Part shown: piece after piece, positions 48,991 to 62,500 of the stretch
How the letters are laid out: every line of letters starts with the position of its first letter
How positions within the stretch are numbered: the first letter of the stretch is position 1
Source: Paralichthys olivaceus
Taxonomy: Eukaryota; Chordata; Actinopteri; Pleuronectiformes; Paralichthyidae
Reading direction: 5' to 3'
Length of the DNA stretch: 64,000 nt
Assembly (NCBI RefSeq): GCF_024713975.1
Contig: NC_091106.1
Coordinates: 10,457,001-10,521,000 of the forward strand
Translations under genes and position numbers: made by a program
The notes under the pieces: model-generated
Told to the model about the DNA's origin: nothing
The model's database searches: none
The model's input: the letters and a program-made list of their open reading frames with translations, nothing else

Positions 48991-49260
48991 CGCCACCTGA
49001 TAATCAGGACTTTATCTCCGCTGCAGTTTATCTGCTCCGTACAGGAGAGGAGACAGCTCTTATCGCTGCAGATCAATGACCCAACACACTTTTACTGCCA
49101 CTACTTTATTTACGATTATGATTTAATTATTACTCACGAGGACACCGAAATATCCACAGCACATTTTAAACTAGGTATAATTTTACCTCAACTCTAATCA
49201 AGGGACTAATGGGCCTATGTCATATATTTTAGAAAAACTCAAATTTATTATGAATCCCTG
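48991..49260. other. Intergenic, nothing recognised
   Basis: Short AT-rich stretch without features. Confidence 0.4.
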
Positions 49261-49485
49261 ATCAAAGTACTATACAATACAATCCTATGCAATACTATAC
49301 TACACTAAACCATACTATACTATACCGTACTAATCTTTGCCACAGACATTACACTATACTACACTGTACCACTCTATACTATAGTAAACTATACTACACT
49401 ACGGTATACTATACCAATCTGTACTGTACTACAGTGAACTATACTACACAACACTATTCTATACTATAACATACCATACATAATG
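49261..49485. repeat. Degenerate (ACTAT)n / (TACTA)n low-complexity tract
   Basis: About 220 bp of imperfect tatact/actaca units. The apparent 60-codon frame of Tyr/Thr/Leu repeats here is a by-product. Confidence 0.85.
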
Positions 49486-52400
49486 ATTAGGTATTTATTG
49501 GATGTGATTATATTGTATTGGCCACATCCCAAAATATATAGATTTTGTACCAATTGCAAAATATGTCCTATGTGACCCTAATTCACTTTAGCTGCCCCTG
49601 GCAGTTGGCTGAAAACCATACAGGCTAATGAAAGTTGCTTGAACACAAAAAATATGAAAAAAATCGATTAACCTGTCCCATTATTGTTATCGTTCAGTTT
49701 GCATGAAGTGATCAAGAGAGAGCTTCTTGCATAGTGAGTCAAATGTTTAGAATGTGGATACAGGTGGTCAGGATGAGATTCTTATAGTCAGTGTTTTTTA
49801 GACTGAATCTCTGTTTCTTGCACGTTGAGGTGGTTTTGATGTTTGCTGAGGGTGCTCACTGCATGGTGAATGTTTGCACTCTTATGCATGTGATATACAT
49901 TGTGAGTGTCCAATATTAACCATGATAAACTATGATTTCTTTCCGAAGGACAACCTTGTAGTTTTCTTGGTTATAAACTTAACCAAACTGCATCTGAAAA
50001 AGCTTTAGACCTTCTGTCAGTAAACCCTTGAGACTCGCCACAGCACTGCACACTGGCTGTGTTCCCTGCAACTGTCTCTCTGACCTGGATTAGCAACATG
50101 GACGATTGATCATTGCAATACAAACAGGTCAGTAAAAAGATGGAGTTGTCTTCTGTAGTTCTGCTGAACAGAACATTATTCAGTGTTCAGAGTCTGTATA
50201 TGGTTTAATCTGTAGAGAAATGATACATATATATTTTTATTCATTCATTCAATCTTAATTTTAACTCAGGAATACATTGAGGCAGAGATGACATTTACAT
50301 TAAAGCAGAGTACAGAAAATAAACAAAACATTCAGAGACACCAGGAAAACAGTAAAAGTAAAATAAGGCAACATTGAAAACTTGAATTGCCCAAAGGATA
50401 AAAATCAGGTGAGCTTTAGATTGTCCTGGATGTTGTTCCATTTTGCAGGAGCTTGATGAGAAAAACTGGATTTACTGAGCTCTGTATTTCAACACTTACT
50501 TGCACGGTAACCTGGTTGTCCACTAGATGTCTCTTCATCTCTACATCTGATTATCCACTACATGCTGAAATGAGCATCACATGACACTTCACCTCTGTGT
50601 CTTTTTGTTTCTATTGTCTAAACAATGCCTCACCTTGTTCACTTGTCTTATCGCTGTTATTCAAATATCACTTTTTCTTTTCTACATATGTTGTCGGCCA
50701 CTGTTGCCTGTTGTTCTTCTTTGCAGACCCCCATGCCCTGTGGCTGCTGCCATGACAACAATATTGTTTGTCGTACTGATTGTGAGGCCAAATGCATCGA
50801 ACAATTACCTCCTGTCTGACAGAGTGAAACTCCAGCCTGAATATAGCAGCAATGCTCAGCATAAATATTGGCTTGTAAGGCATCAATATGAGTCTGTGGT
50901 GACAGCATGGTAATTAATTTGGGTGTATTTAGGCTGATCTTAATGGCTGTTGCTCCGCTGGCTAATTACCTGCAAAACCTGAGCTGTGAGACTTCCCAAC
51001 CGCTGCCTTTAGGTGGCAGCGTCCTCACAACTCATTCAGTACTGTTAGCTTTCATACACACAACATTTTAGTTTTAATTTGTCTGTTTGATGTCATTTTG
51101 TTTTTAATGCTTTATTTCGACTCCAGGCCCTTCAGCAGGACCATCTGTGATTAGTTACTCTGCGGTCATTGACTCATCTGTCTGATGAGGTTAATGTTGA
51201 TTGACCTCAAGAGAGGAATCAGCTGAGAGTCTTGTGTGGGACATTGTATAACATTAGTCACTGTCACACCATATGAAGTAAAGGAGTTCTTGTACTTTCT
51301 GCTGTATGTCCTCTATGGCTTTGTCTGCAGGTATGTGGCTGTTTTATAAAGTTGATCACTTTTTCTGAATGGGCTTGTCTGCGGTGTTAAAACGACCACA
51401 CATTATCGTGTTCATGATTCATTAGCTGTGCTCCTCTGATGACAAAGTGTTTGTCCATGGCCAGAGGGAATATTACATTACACAATCTTCATTTAGTCGT
51501 TCTCCTCCCATTCTTTCATACTAAATCACCAGTCCACTTAGACAAATGCACTGAAAGACACTTCAGCCTGGAACATGGAGAGAGCTTAACTGTCAAGATC
51601 TGTTGTTTTCAACACTAATCTGTTGGAGATATGACAGTGAGGCACATGTGTTGGCTTGGTAACCAATCTAGTATCCAGTGGCAACAGAGGTCTATTGAAT
51701 GCTGGGTGGCTCTGTATTGGCTGGTGTGCCCACCACTCTCCTGTGTCACCGAGTCACAGAGGCACATCCATATAGCGGCTCTGTATAATGATAGTGTTGT
51801 GTAATATCCAGCTAATATTGTGCGTGAGTGTGACTGGGGAGGGGGGTCATCCAAGCACTGATATTACAAATGCTCTTTGTGTACAACAACTTGATGTACT
51901 GACCTGCAGGTGGTAGCACTCTCTGTCTCTGTCACTTTCCCTGTCTCTATCAGATGCATACACACAGTCTATGTTCAAAATACCTCCCTCCTTTACATCC
52001 TCTCTTGAAAACATTTGACATGTTTCAGATTTGTCTCTGTTCTCCTCCATCACTGAGTCTTATCCACATCTGAAGGCATCCACTTGTGCAGAGGCAGACA
52101 CAACAGGATAAGCGTCTTTGTCTCAGACTCCTGTCTGTCAGAGACACCCCCCCTACCAGCCTCTCCTCTATTTGGGCGGCTGTTACAGAGAGGGCAGATG
52201 GCTCATTACCATAAATAGGACAGAGAGAGAGTAAGTGAGGGGGCCTTGCACACCGACCAAGAGGACCATGCCACCCAAAAACTAAGGAAATGGGAGGCCG
52301 TTGCTAGGAGAGAGGAAAGACAGCTTTATAGCAACACAAAGCTGATTCCCCCCATCCGACCTCATATCGCTCCCGCCCCCTCGTTCCCTGCTCTGGGGAC

Positions 52401-53954
52401 AGAGCCTTGAATCTGCTGGTCGGGGACAGATGGTCGACGGGCCCCAACGTCTATACAGCTGGACACGGTGGACACAGGCTATACTGACACAGTGGGACCT
52501 GGCAGGGCTGAATCACACCTCAACCCGTCCAACGTATCAGAAGCAGGAGCAGCAAGCGTTGAAGCCCAGGCCATCAACTAAGAATAGATCCACACTTGTT
52601 GCCCACGGGAAATGTGTGGCTGCACAATAGATGATAATATGTTAAGAGTTTGTCTTTGTAGTAGTGTAATGCCATCTCTCGGATAAAAAAATCATTCACT
52701 GAGGAAAATGACGGGTTGTCTCTTGTTGCTCTTTAGTTTTGCACATGATGGCAATGATATTGTCAACCCTTGTTACGGAAAGTTCTACCATGACCTCAGA
52801 AATTAAGTTTTACCACATTAGGACCAGGCTCTGTTGCCCATGAGGTCTAATAGTCCCAATAAAGTCAGTGTTGATGCTAGAAAAGCCCCGAAAGAGGTTG
52901 CAAAAACTAGTACACACTCTCATACACACACACACACACACAAGCTATACCCCAACATGTGTAAATGAGTGGGGATTTTCTCAGCCACACCTCTTTTATT
53001 TTTAATCTGTCTTGTTCTGCTTATTTGCCCCTTGTTCAAGTGACTGAACCTGTTTTCAGTGTTTGCTACATGGGTTCCTCCCTATGCAAATTAAAAAGTG
53101 TACCGAAATAGGTGAAACACTTCTTCCTATGGAAATGATCTCCCCCACAAAACCACCTCTGAAACAAAAGCACATCTGCTCTCACTAGACCTCTGGTTGA
53201 AAGGGCAAGTGCAGCCAACTGTCTCACTCACAGGAAGGAGGAGAAATCAATTGGGGAAAATAAGAGCGTCTGAATTAAATAAATGAAAAATGTTGGCTAT
53301 AAATACTTCAGTGTGGTAATTATTGAGTGCTTGTTTTGATCTGATTTCTAACCACACTCTCTGCTTGTGTTAATTTCCTCTCATTTGTCATAATGTTTGT
53401 TGGGAGGGGGGGGTGTGGGTAACAGTGTGCGAATTTGGTGGGATGATGTCGCACAGCATCACATGTGTTGGAAGAGAAAAGAAGGATGGGAAGGGAGGGG
53501 AGAAAAGGACAGCTAGCCAGAAGGAGGGGAAGAAAGCGTGGCAGCAGCATGACAACTAAGGAGAAAAGAGGCGGTCCTGCATCACCTAGCCAGCCGCCCT
53601 GGTTGCATAGGAACACGAGGGCCATGCCTACCCTGCAGACACACTCCTTCCCTCTCTCCTAAGCCATGCTTCATTACCCAGTGCTCAGCCATGCACAGAG
53701 AGGCACTGCACCACTTTCTCCACACCACAGCCGTGTGCCCGCTCACAGCCAGCCAGGCTCTCCACCCAGGCAGGGCATACACCGACCCTCGGGCATCGGG
53801 TCACACTCCCTTTCTATGCACGGTGCAGAGACAACACTGGGAGGTCGCCACATGATCATACTGAGCAGTGGGTCAGGCACACCCCCACTGTCCTGTTTGA
53901 TGAACTCAATACCTATTCATTGGCAGCACCAGTCACGATCCAAATGTTTGTTTC
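49486..53954. other. Long intergenic spacer, part 1
   Basis: No splice-flanked coding segment, RNA gene or complete element could be supported. It holds a short (CA)n run at about 52927-52943 and purine-rich patches at 53460-53570. Frames at 50581-50913 and 53666-54052 have no domain character. Such spacers can hold conserved regulatory elements, which cannot be recognised from one genome. Confidence 0.45.
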
Positions 53955-54040
53955 CTTCGCCAAGGAGCTGTCCATTTGTTGATTGGCTGGTTTGTATATT
54001 TGTTTTGAGCAAGAAGACAAAAAAACTGAGATATTGTTTG
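53955..54040. mobile_element. Inverted, decayed copy of the 27780-28126 element
   Basis: The stretch ttccttcgccaaggag, then a GTTT-rich part, then gagcaagaagacaaaaaaac matches, in reverse orientation, the end and (AAAC) part of the element at 27780-28126. Similarity is weak, judged by eye. Confidence 0.35.
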
Positions 54041-57000
54041 AACAGATTTTAAGTTTAATTTAACTAATGTCACAAATAAAATCATATAATTGAACTACAC
54101 TTTGATTAGTTTCATTATATTTCTATTGATACAATAACCACTGACAGAAGCTGGACATTATCACTCACTTAACTACACCTAACCATTTTTCCTTGAGCTG
54201 ACTGCTATCATTCAAGTAACTTATCTCCACACGCCTACTTTGATTTCACCATACGGCTTTCACACATCTTAATTCTGATATTCTTCAGATGTTACAGCTG
54301 ACTGATCTTGATATATTGATAGATTGATAGATCAGATATATTGTATGTTGATATATCAAAATCTAATTTTATCAGTTAAGTGCAGCACGAGTTGGGGATC
54401 TGTAATACTGATGCACCCCAAAAAATTTTCTTGGTACCTCACAACTGTTAGATTGTGAATTTACGTGTACATATTTTGCATCTGGCTATGATCACTTCAC
54501 TTTAAACACAAAAGTTTGAAATTATTATTCCTATAACCAGGCAGAGGGCAAACTGATGTTGTACTGTAAGCTCATGAGTAAACAACCACACACACTCATT
54601 TACACTGCTGAGAGAACACTAGCAATCCTTCATATACATGCCATAGCCCACTACGGAGCTGGTAGTGCCAGACAACACTGCTGGGCACAAGACTGCCATT
54701 GTCCCGCAAGATAAAGTATGTCTGTGACCAAGGCAAGGCGGGGAGGAACAGTTGCTGTGAAAAGAAAAGGGAGTGTCAAAGAACAAAGCTTTTGGTATTG
54801 TGTTGTGTTGTTGTTTACTGTAAATCCATCATTTCAATGTCCCTATCAGACGTCATGACTCCACGTCGCTGATGAGGCATTTTAAACTGCCGGTACATGT
54901 CATAGTGGGACGTCTTCCCTTTATCCTCCTCCTGCCTCACAGTTAATTGACTGCAAGTGTTCATTTGCTTGCAAGGAGCAGTCATTAGGGTCGAATAACA
55001 AAATTTAGCTTGGCAATAGAACAGCCAGAGATCAATGGGTTAATTCAATTGCCCCTGCATGTGGTGTATTGTATGGCAGGGCCATTTGGAGGTCTTTATA
55101 AGGGAGTCATGCAGCTTTAGTGTGCTTAAAAGTGCAAAGAGATAGCGTGGGTATTGGTCAATAGAGTGAAGGCAATGAAATAAAAAAAGATCAAAGTTCA
55201 GAGCTGAGTGGAGTGTTAGTCCTTCACTTGTTACAGTGAAGTTTAGGACACTATCATTGCAAACTCTCAGAGCTTTTTAGATATTATAACAATGCAACAT
55301 CATTCATTTATTATAAGTTACTGTAAGTACACTGTAGGTCATCCATTACTCCCCGGCCCATTTATAGTGTATGTTTATTGAGTTTGGTCGTGTAATGGAG
55401 GCTTAAAGCAACAGTGGCTCTCGCAGGCTACATCCCTACTACTGTTTTCGTTTGAAAATGCATTTACTCTGCTATGAATACACTTGGCGTCCACTCTACT
55501 CAACAGTTTTTGAGCCGCTAAAATGCTGCTGGCCCCGTTTTAGTTTGTACAGATGGGGATTAAAACTGATATAGAGCCAAAACCTTTGTGTTCTTAGTTT
55601 AAAAACACACTTTTCAAAGGAAATGGTATGGATGTAGACACAGACAAGACAAACATTTTTTGTTGTATTTACTGTGCAAATATATTTAGGGACGTAGTGT
55701 TACATCTTGCTTGGGGGCACCCCTGCTTTGGACCTTTGAAATGACTAAAACCACTTAACTTAACAAGATACTTGTCTTTATCACTTGGTTGTTTACCTTT
55801 GTTGTTTACTGAGCAGAGATCGCTGAAGAGGACAAATGTCAACCCCAAAAAATATTAAGCAGTTAGTTAAACATCCTCTCTCATTAAACAGTTGACTTGT
55901 TTTTCATTAAGCCTCAGTAAAATTTAATTTACTGTCCACAGTTCATGCTGGTATAATCTTAATCCTCCGCTGGAACAGACTGACACTTGGGCCTGTTTAT
56001 GAAGGCATTTGTCCACTATAACCTGGACAAATAGACTGAATCAATACAGAATTACAGGTTATTTGCCTGACTGTTGAAACGATCATTCCTCGCTTACATG
56101 TTGAGCATTTTATTGCCCATGTGCATTAAAGAGAGACACTTATCAGCTGACAGATAACAGACAATTGGCACACTGCTGACACAATTCATAAGACCCGGTT
56201 AGCAGAAAGGATTGTCAAACAAAGGCTCCTGTAGGCAAACACGCTCTTCAGTGGAGGATAACTGCGGGCGGAATCTGAGAAAAAGCTCCAGGGGAAACAA
56301 ACCTGAAGAACAAAAGACAGCGTTGCATTTGAAACAAGCTGACCGCGCCTGGCTGCTCTGCTGACAGTTAGAGGGCACGCAGGCCTACACATGACACTGT
56401 TTTCACTGCAAAGACGTGAATTTAGCCTGTGTGCTTTTAATAAAAACTCAAAAAGAGAAAAATAAGTTCTGTAGTGGTGCTTGTTTTATTCTTTCCCCTT
56501 AAACAGCAGTTTGCTCCTTCTGGGGCAATTAAAGTCTGGCCTGGTCTTTTACACAGCAGGTGGCAGCTTCACAGACAAGGCGCAGTCTCGTCCTGTGGAG
56601 AATGCAAATACTACCTGTTTAACCAGTAACTACTCTGACCACACTTATCAAGTAAAATGAAACACTATAGTTCATTATGACAGACGTCTGCATGTGTCTC
56701 TGCATGTTTATCTTTACATGCGTGTATGTGTGTTATGGCACGCTTTCATCTGCATCACATTTCTCTCGATGGTTCTTCCATTTTTCATTTCAAAGGAGGT
56801 TCAGACTAATTAGCTCAGGGCACCTGCTCGTCGGCTGATCTTCAGTCCCAGAACAACCGCAGGTGATTGTTTCGTCATCTAAATCCTGTAAAAGGAGCAG
56901 GACGGTGACTGTATATAGGACACTCATGCTATCCTCACCTGTAATGGAGAAAACAATACCTGAAGTCTTCCAAAGTGTGCAGACTGGTAAATGTTTTGGG

Positions 57001-59200
57001 TAACATCATAGGCCCTTATGTCACGAGGAGAACACAGAATTTATGTTTCAGTGCAGTTGTGTATGTGTGACAGATAGAGAGAAAAAGAGGGATGATTTTG
57101 AAGCTAGATTACACCTGTAGCAGGGCAATTCTGTTGTAACAGCTAGTTTCTTCTGGAATGTGATTAAATCTTTACAGTTTTCACCGCTTTACCGGCTGTG
57201 CACCAAAGTGTCAGTGTTTGTGTTCCCACTCCACCAGACAGCAAATCTGGGGGAAATGAGACAGTATAGAAAACAGGCAGAGAATACAACAAAGGCGAGA
57301 GGACGGGCTGAATGAAGAGCAGCATACAAACAAGGGTTGTCACTAATAGAGACTTTTATGAGCTCCAGACCTGCTGAAATGGAGTGGTGTGCGTGTGCGG
57401 CAGCTCTTATCGGCTCGCTGGCAGCATGGGGAGGGTGAGAGCTTCCACACTTGTGCTCCGTAAAAATGGTCTGATTCATTTTCCACATGAGAGGGTCTCA
57501 CTGGGGCGGCATCAGACCAGCCAGTCCGCGCAGATTTATGGACCATTAAAGCAGCAGGCCTCCTGACCGCCGTGCCACCATAGGCTGGCTGTTGAGACAC
57601 ACTGCACCCTCATTCATGCTCGGTCACTACTCTCCATCACGGGCTGGCTTCCTTATTGTTCATCCCTCCATCAGTACCACTTTTACTGCCTCACATGAAC
57701 TCCTCTCATATAGACTGTAATCCCACTATTTTTCACCTCCTCCCTTTGATACAAAGTGAGCTGTGCTGTGAGTTATTCTTACCCTTTGTCAATTTAACAC
57801 AGTTGTCACAAAGACTCTTTTTGTTTTTGCTTTTTCAGGTTAATGCTTATAAAGCCCCTCATCAGCACATTGGTCAGGCAGTGTGTTATATGGCCCAGGA
57901 AACTCTACAGTAGTGTTATGAACATCTCAGTGGGGCATGTTGTTTTAGCCTAACAGTTTTACAATCAGATTAGCACCATTGCAGGCACACAGACTAATGG
58001 ATCTGTCTTTTCGAGGCATCTTCAATCAACTGTTTCCCTGGTGATTAATGCATCTTGCTCTCCTCTCTCTCTCTATCATGTGCTAGCTTTGCAACTTCAT
58101 CGTACCTCGGAAGGAGTGCTACAGGAAGGAAAAATGGGACAGAGTCTAAGCTGCTCACCCACCCTAAGAATAGCTCATGTGTGCAAGAAAACGATGCCAC
58201 GGCAACCTGAGCGAAGGCCCAGAAAAAAAAACATGAATTAATTAATTAATGTGGGGATGAATGAAAATAAAGGTATCCTCACACTTCTTTGTTGTGCAAC
58301 ATAATTCAACGTCATTACTTGCTTTCTGTGTGGGCATACAACATAAAATTCAAAGATTAACAAGGAACTAAATGAAGTAATAACAATTAAGTTCCAGATG
58401 AGCAACAATACTTTCCACAGCATTAGTCATGCATTAACTGCAACACAAAAATGCCATTACGCCACTGCAAAAGCCTGTTTTTCCAGTTGAAAGAAGAAGA
58501 AAAACAAGGGTGTGCATCAACCTTTACTACAGCATTACTGCGCGGCAGGTATTTGGGTTTATACACAGTAAAAGCAAACAGAGGATATTAGATCAGTCCA
58601 CAGAGAGAGCTACTCGTGTGTACGCTTATGAAATGGAGTGGCTGAGGATGAGTGGGGTATCGCCACTACGTGAAAGTTGCAGTTTGGTGTGAAGTCAGTT
58701 GGCCGGTAAAGCTGCACTCAACAGATAGACAGGAAGAGACACCCATACACAAACAGGACACAACTGGAGCACACTTTTGGTTTCAAAAAAACACATCCAC
58801 ACGTGTCATATAAATAATAATAGCTATTTTAAGCTGGTCAAAAATAAAAAGTACACATTTGTACTTCTCTGTCTCTTTTCTTATTACTTTGATTTGTACA
58901 AAAAGCTCCGGCATCATCACCCTGCGTATGTACACGTCACGTTGGCTCCTTGAATCATCATTTGCTCTGGGAGGGGCCCGGTGGAGGGGCTGCGATCGTC
59001 ATGAGGCTGGGTGTGGCGACACATCCTTTCTCTCCGCCCCGAGGTGTTTGCGTAGCCCAAATAACGCGGGAGCGTGTGTGTTTGGGACCTGTCCGACTCG
59101 ATCCCCTGCACTTTTTATTCGTGTACAGTTGATCCCATCACCATTCCCCTCCCTCCGGCCCCTTATCGTTCCAATAAATCCCTTTAAAACACTGTAAAAC
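54041..59200. other. Long intergenic spacer, part 2
   Basis: AT-rich with no supported exon. A TGATATAT-type palindromic cluster lies at 54300-54365. GC content rises from about 58900 toward the CpG-rich promoter. The minus-strand frame at 58999-59520 is the kind of chance open frame expected in CpG-rich DNA. Confidence 0.45.
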
Positions 59201-59546
59201 CCCCACAAGCCTGCGTTACGAGCAGCTGGCGGAGCAAGTGAAAGCACGTTGCACGATGCAAAACAGGGACGGCGTGCGCGTTCGCGACGCTCCGGCGCTG
59301 CGGCAGTTGCCAGGGGAGATAGGAGGGGAGGGGTTTTGATTGGCTGAAGTGGGCCTGTTGCCATGGCGACGGCAGGGGGTTTGGTAGCGTTGCCGTGCCG
59401 TGTGAGTGTGTGTGATCTGCGCGCTGCGTGTATGGAGGAAGCAGCTGCTGGTCTGATCTCTGACATTGTGTGAGACAGACATCTGAACAAACTGCGCACC
59501 GACGTGTCTTTTAAACACACCGCGCCGAGGCACGCCGTGCATGATT
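59201..59546 (+). promoter_or_regulatory. CpG-rich promoter and probable first exon of a + strand gene
   Basis: A GC- and CpG-rich block (about 59200-59540) contains an ATTGG box at 59338, an RFX-type X-box GTTGCCATGGCGAC at 59357-59370, and a good splice donor ATGATT|GTGAGT with the exon ending at 59546. A 13-codon upstream frame (59432-59473) would lie in the transcript. No coding exon follows in the window. In other vertebrates the + strand neighbour beyond FBXO11 is FOXN2, which has a non-coding first exon, so foxn2 is the leading guess by synteny only; no FOXN2 protein sequence is seen. Confidence 0.45.
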
Positions 59547-62500
59547 GTGAGTATCCATTCCGTCTGTTTCGTTACTATTGTTAATTTCGACTTCCTGTGA
59601 GGACACGGTGGTTGGCAGCGCAAGGTTTGAGGGGTTCGAACAAGCTAAAAGTAAATGTGGCCAAGTGACTTTGCGTGGAGCAGCCAGCATGGCAGATCAA
59701 GCGACAGCATGTGGCCAGCTAGCTAATGTTACTTCTCTGTGTTCCTCGAGGCTAAATGAGTGGAGGGCTGATATTCACATTAGCACGTGATGATGCTTAG
59801 TGTTGGTTGTGTTCAAATGATAAAATGGTGTAATATCCCCCCAGCTTGTTAAAATGTTATGCTAACGCTAGCGGCAGATTCACTGACCCACCGAGCGACC
59901 GCTAACGCTACTTCGTGCTGGGGGCGAGCTAACGTCACGGCTACCGAACTTACTTCTCTTAAAAGCTGAATAAAATGTGACAAACATGGCGAAGAGGGGA
60001 TAGTTGGAAATGTCTCCCTCGTGTAGGGAAGTGTTGAGCAATTCTCCACTTCACGTTACGTGTAACTTTGTAGTCCTCATTGTGTGCGGCTGGCTGTGAG
60101 CGTAAAGTCCGTGGTGTTCCAACGTCACGGTGTCTGTAGCATTAGCTCCAACGCACAGTAGTTTTCTCCGCTACCAGCACTTTCAGTTCTCCACTCCGCT
60201 CGGTCCCCGTGTTTCACTAAATGTCTCCCAACACACTCTCAAGTTGTACTACACATGTTTATTCGAGCAGCTTCTGCTTGTGCTCCTTTAAGACACACGT
60301 CTCCCGCTGTTATGTACAAATAGTTGAATATTTCACGGCGTATATAACCAGAGGTTGGGAGGCTACACGGGCTAGCTGAGCACATGATGTAATGGATTAT
60401 CACAAGATTGTCCCAGATACACAGAGCTCTACAAACAATGTCCCAGAGAAGGGAAAAAAAACATCTCTTCTCTAATCCAGTGGGAATCACTTCACATGTT
60501 GTTATTGTTTAATAGATCTTCATATATGAACTGTTCCACGTGTAGTCTCTCAACCTGTACCTGTCTGTATTCACTGGGCTGGATACACTTCATCTAAAAT
60601 TCATTGTTTGGTAAAGTGATGGGAACATTTCTTTTCCTGAGGTTGTGACATTAATGTAGACTGACATCCCTTCCTTTCTTTCTTCTCGCTTGACAGTTGT
60701 TAAAGCCCCTGCTGGTAAATAGAGGACAAAGGCATCAGGGGCTTAAGGGACAGAAAAATAGACCGAAAAAAATGAAACAGATGTTGTCAACCTGCCATTA
60801 TTTTACTGCCCGAAATCTCCATGGTCATATTGTAGGTCAAACCATCTGTTGTCTTTTGCTGTTGTTTGTAGTCCTCGCATGTACGCGTATTCACTCGTGT
60901 ACATGTTGGTATGTACAGAAGCTTCAGACGGGTAAGTACTTTTTGCCTCCCAGAATAGATGTGTCTGCTATACTGACATTCACTTCTATAAATAAGACTC
61001 TTCTTAACCCGGTGATGTGGTTATTATTGACGTGAAATGGCTTTAATAACTCCAAGGATCCGACATAATGTCAGTGAAGTTTAGTGCGCCATCATAAGGT
61101 TATTTGAATTACTGGAATAGGCCTCTATGACATCATAGTTATCATAGGTAGCAGTGCTCTGTGGTTTGTGATTCTTTACTACCTCAGTTATATGTAAAAT
61201 GGGGATCCGGTTTTTCAGTTATATTCTAATATATATATTATTTTCTTATTGGTCAGCTCACAGAGCACAAAAAGTAAATGGCTGGTGTTAAGAGTTTAAC
61301 TATAACTTTTGATAACCTGAAACTTGAAATTTACAACTAGTGGACATTACAATTGCTTCCATGAGTCATAGTATCATTTGGTAATTTTGTCATATGATCC
61401 TGATAGTAAACCCTGAGGTAATGTCCTGCTTGTAAACATTTAATAAAAAGAGCTCAAAGTCTAGACCTTTTTCTTCTACCTTGAAAAAAAACATGTTTTA
61501 ATCCTCAGATAATCAAATACCTCATATTTAACATTATTGGAATACTCTACAACCAGCAAACGGTTGTGTCAAATACATCTTGAGCTTCTTTTGAATCCTT
61601 GAGTGCCACGCTTCAGTTTTACTACTTGGCAAACACGCTGGTGTCACTTTTCTGAGAAGTCGTTCCTTTATACTGGAGTGATTACGTGAAGACGTATGAT
61701 TATGATAAAGCAACATGACAAAACGAGACCACATGTTATTCATGTTCATTTCTACATTTTACATCCAATAGAGCTACATTTTCCTGTCCAGTTGTCAATA
61801 CATACTTAACGTAAGGTATAAAACATTTAATAAGGAAAATGGCTTGGTGTTGGATTGCGGCTTGTTTAAGCTTTTATCCTCTTTCCAAGCGAGTGGTACA
61901 GAATCTGCAGTTCAAAATGGTGGTGTTTCCATGCAATCAGTGTTATCACAGAAATTGAAACTGACCCAGAATAAAGGATAGGTTGCATCTTCTAAAATCC
62001 AACGCACTCTTTGTAGGTCTATGAGTGGCTGTCATTACGAAAGAGGGTGGCAAAAACCTTTAGGATTGCACAACACAGTTTAAACCTGATTTCTCATGGA
62101 TTGGCTCAAAGCTTTTGAACCTTCTGTTACCTGTAAAAACCCGTAATTACCGAGTCATTGGTGACTTTGATTAAAAATTTAAATTGTAGGTGAAGTTGAA
62201 TCATTTGATGACCGTGAGAACAGGGGCGTTGGCAGTTATTCAAAGGGTTTTCCCTTCATTTTGTTGCTATGAGTGGACAGTTTGTTGTGAATGAAGTGAA
62301 AGTAGACGAGCTCTTCTACTTTTGTTTGAGTGTAGTATACATTTTTTAAATGATCACGAAAGTATCAACTTAATCTTGTTTTTATAAACCATGCACTGAT
62401 TAGCTTCTACGTCCTATGAGAACCTAGCTTGTTTAACTGAACAACCACACCTCTCTGAAATCAGTCAAGCTCCCACTCTTGACTGCTGACGTTGGCCTGT

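Noticed and set aside
49287..49469. 60-codon Tyr/Thr/Leu frame
   Set aside because: Created by a degenerate ACTAT microsatellite.
58999..59520. 173-codon minus-strand frame in the CpG-rich promoter
   Set aside because: Composition (Ala, Arg, Pro, Ser rich) is as expected for chance frames in CpG islands. No protein features were recognised; a divergent transcript is possible but not supported.
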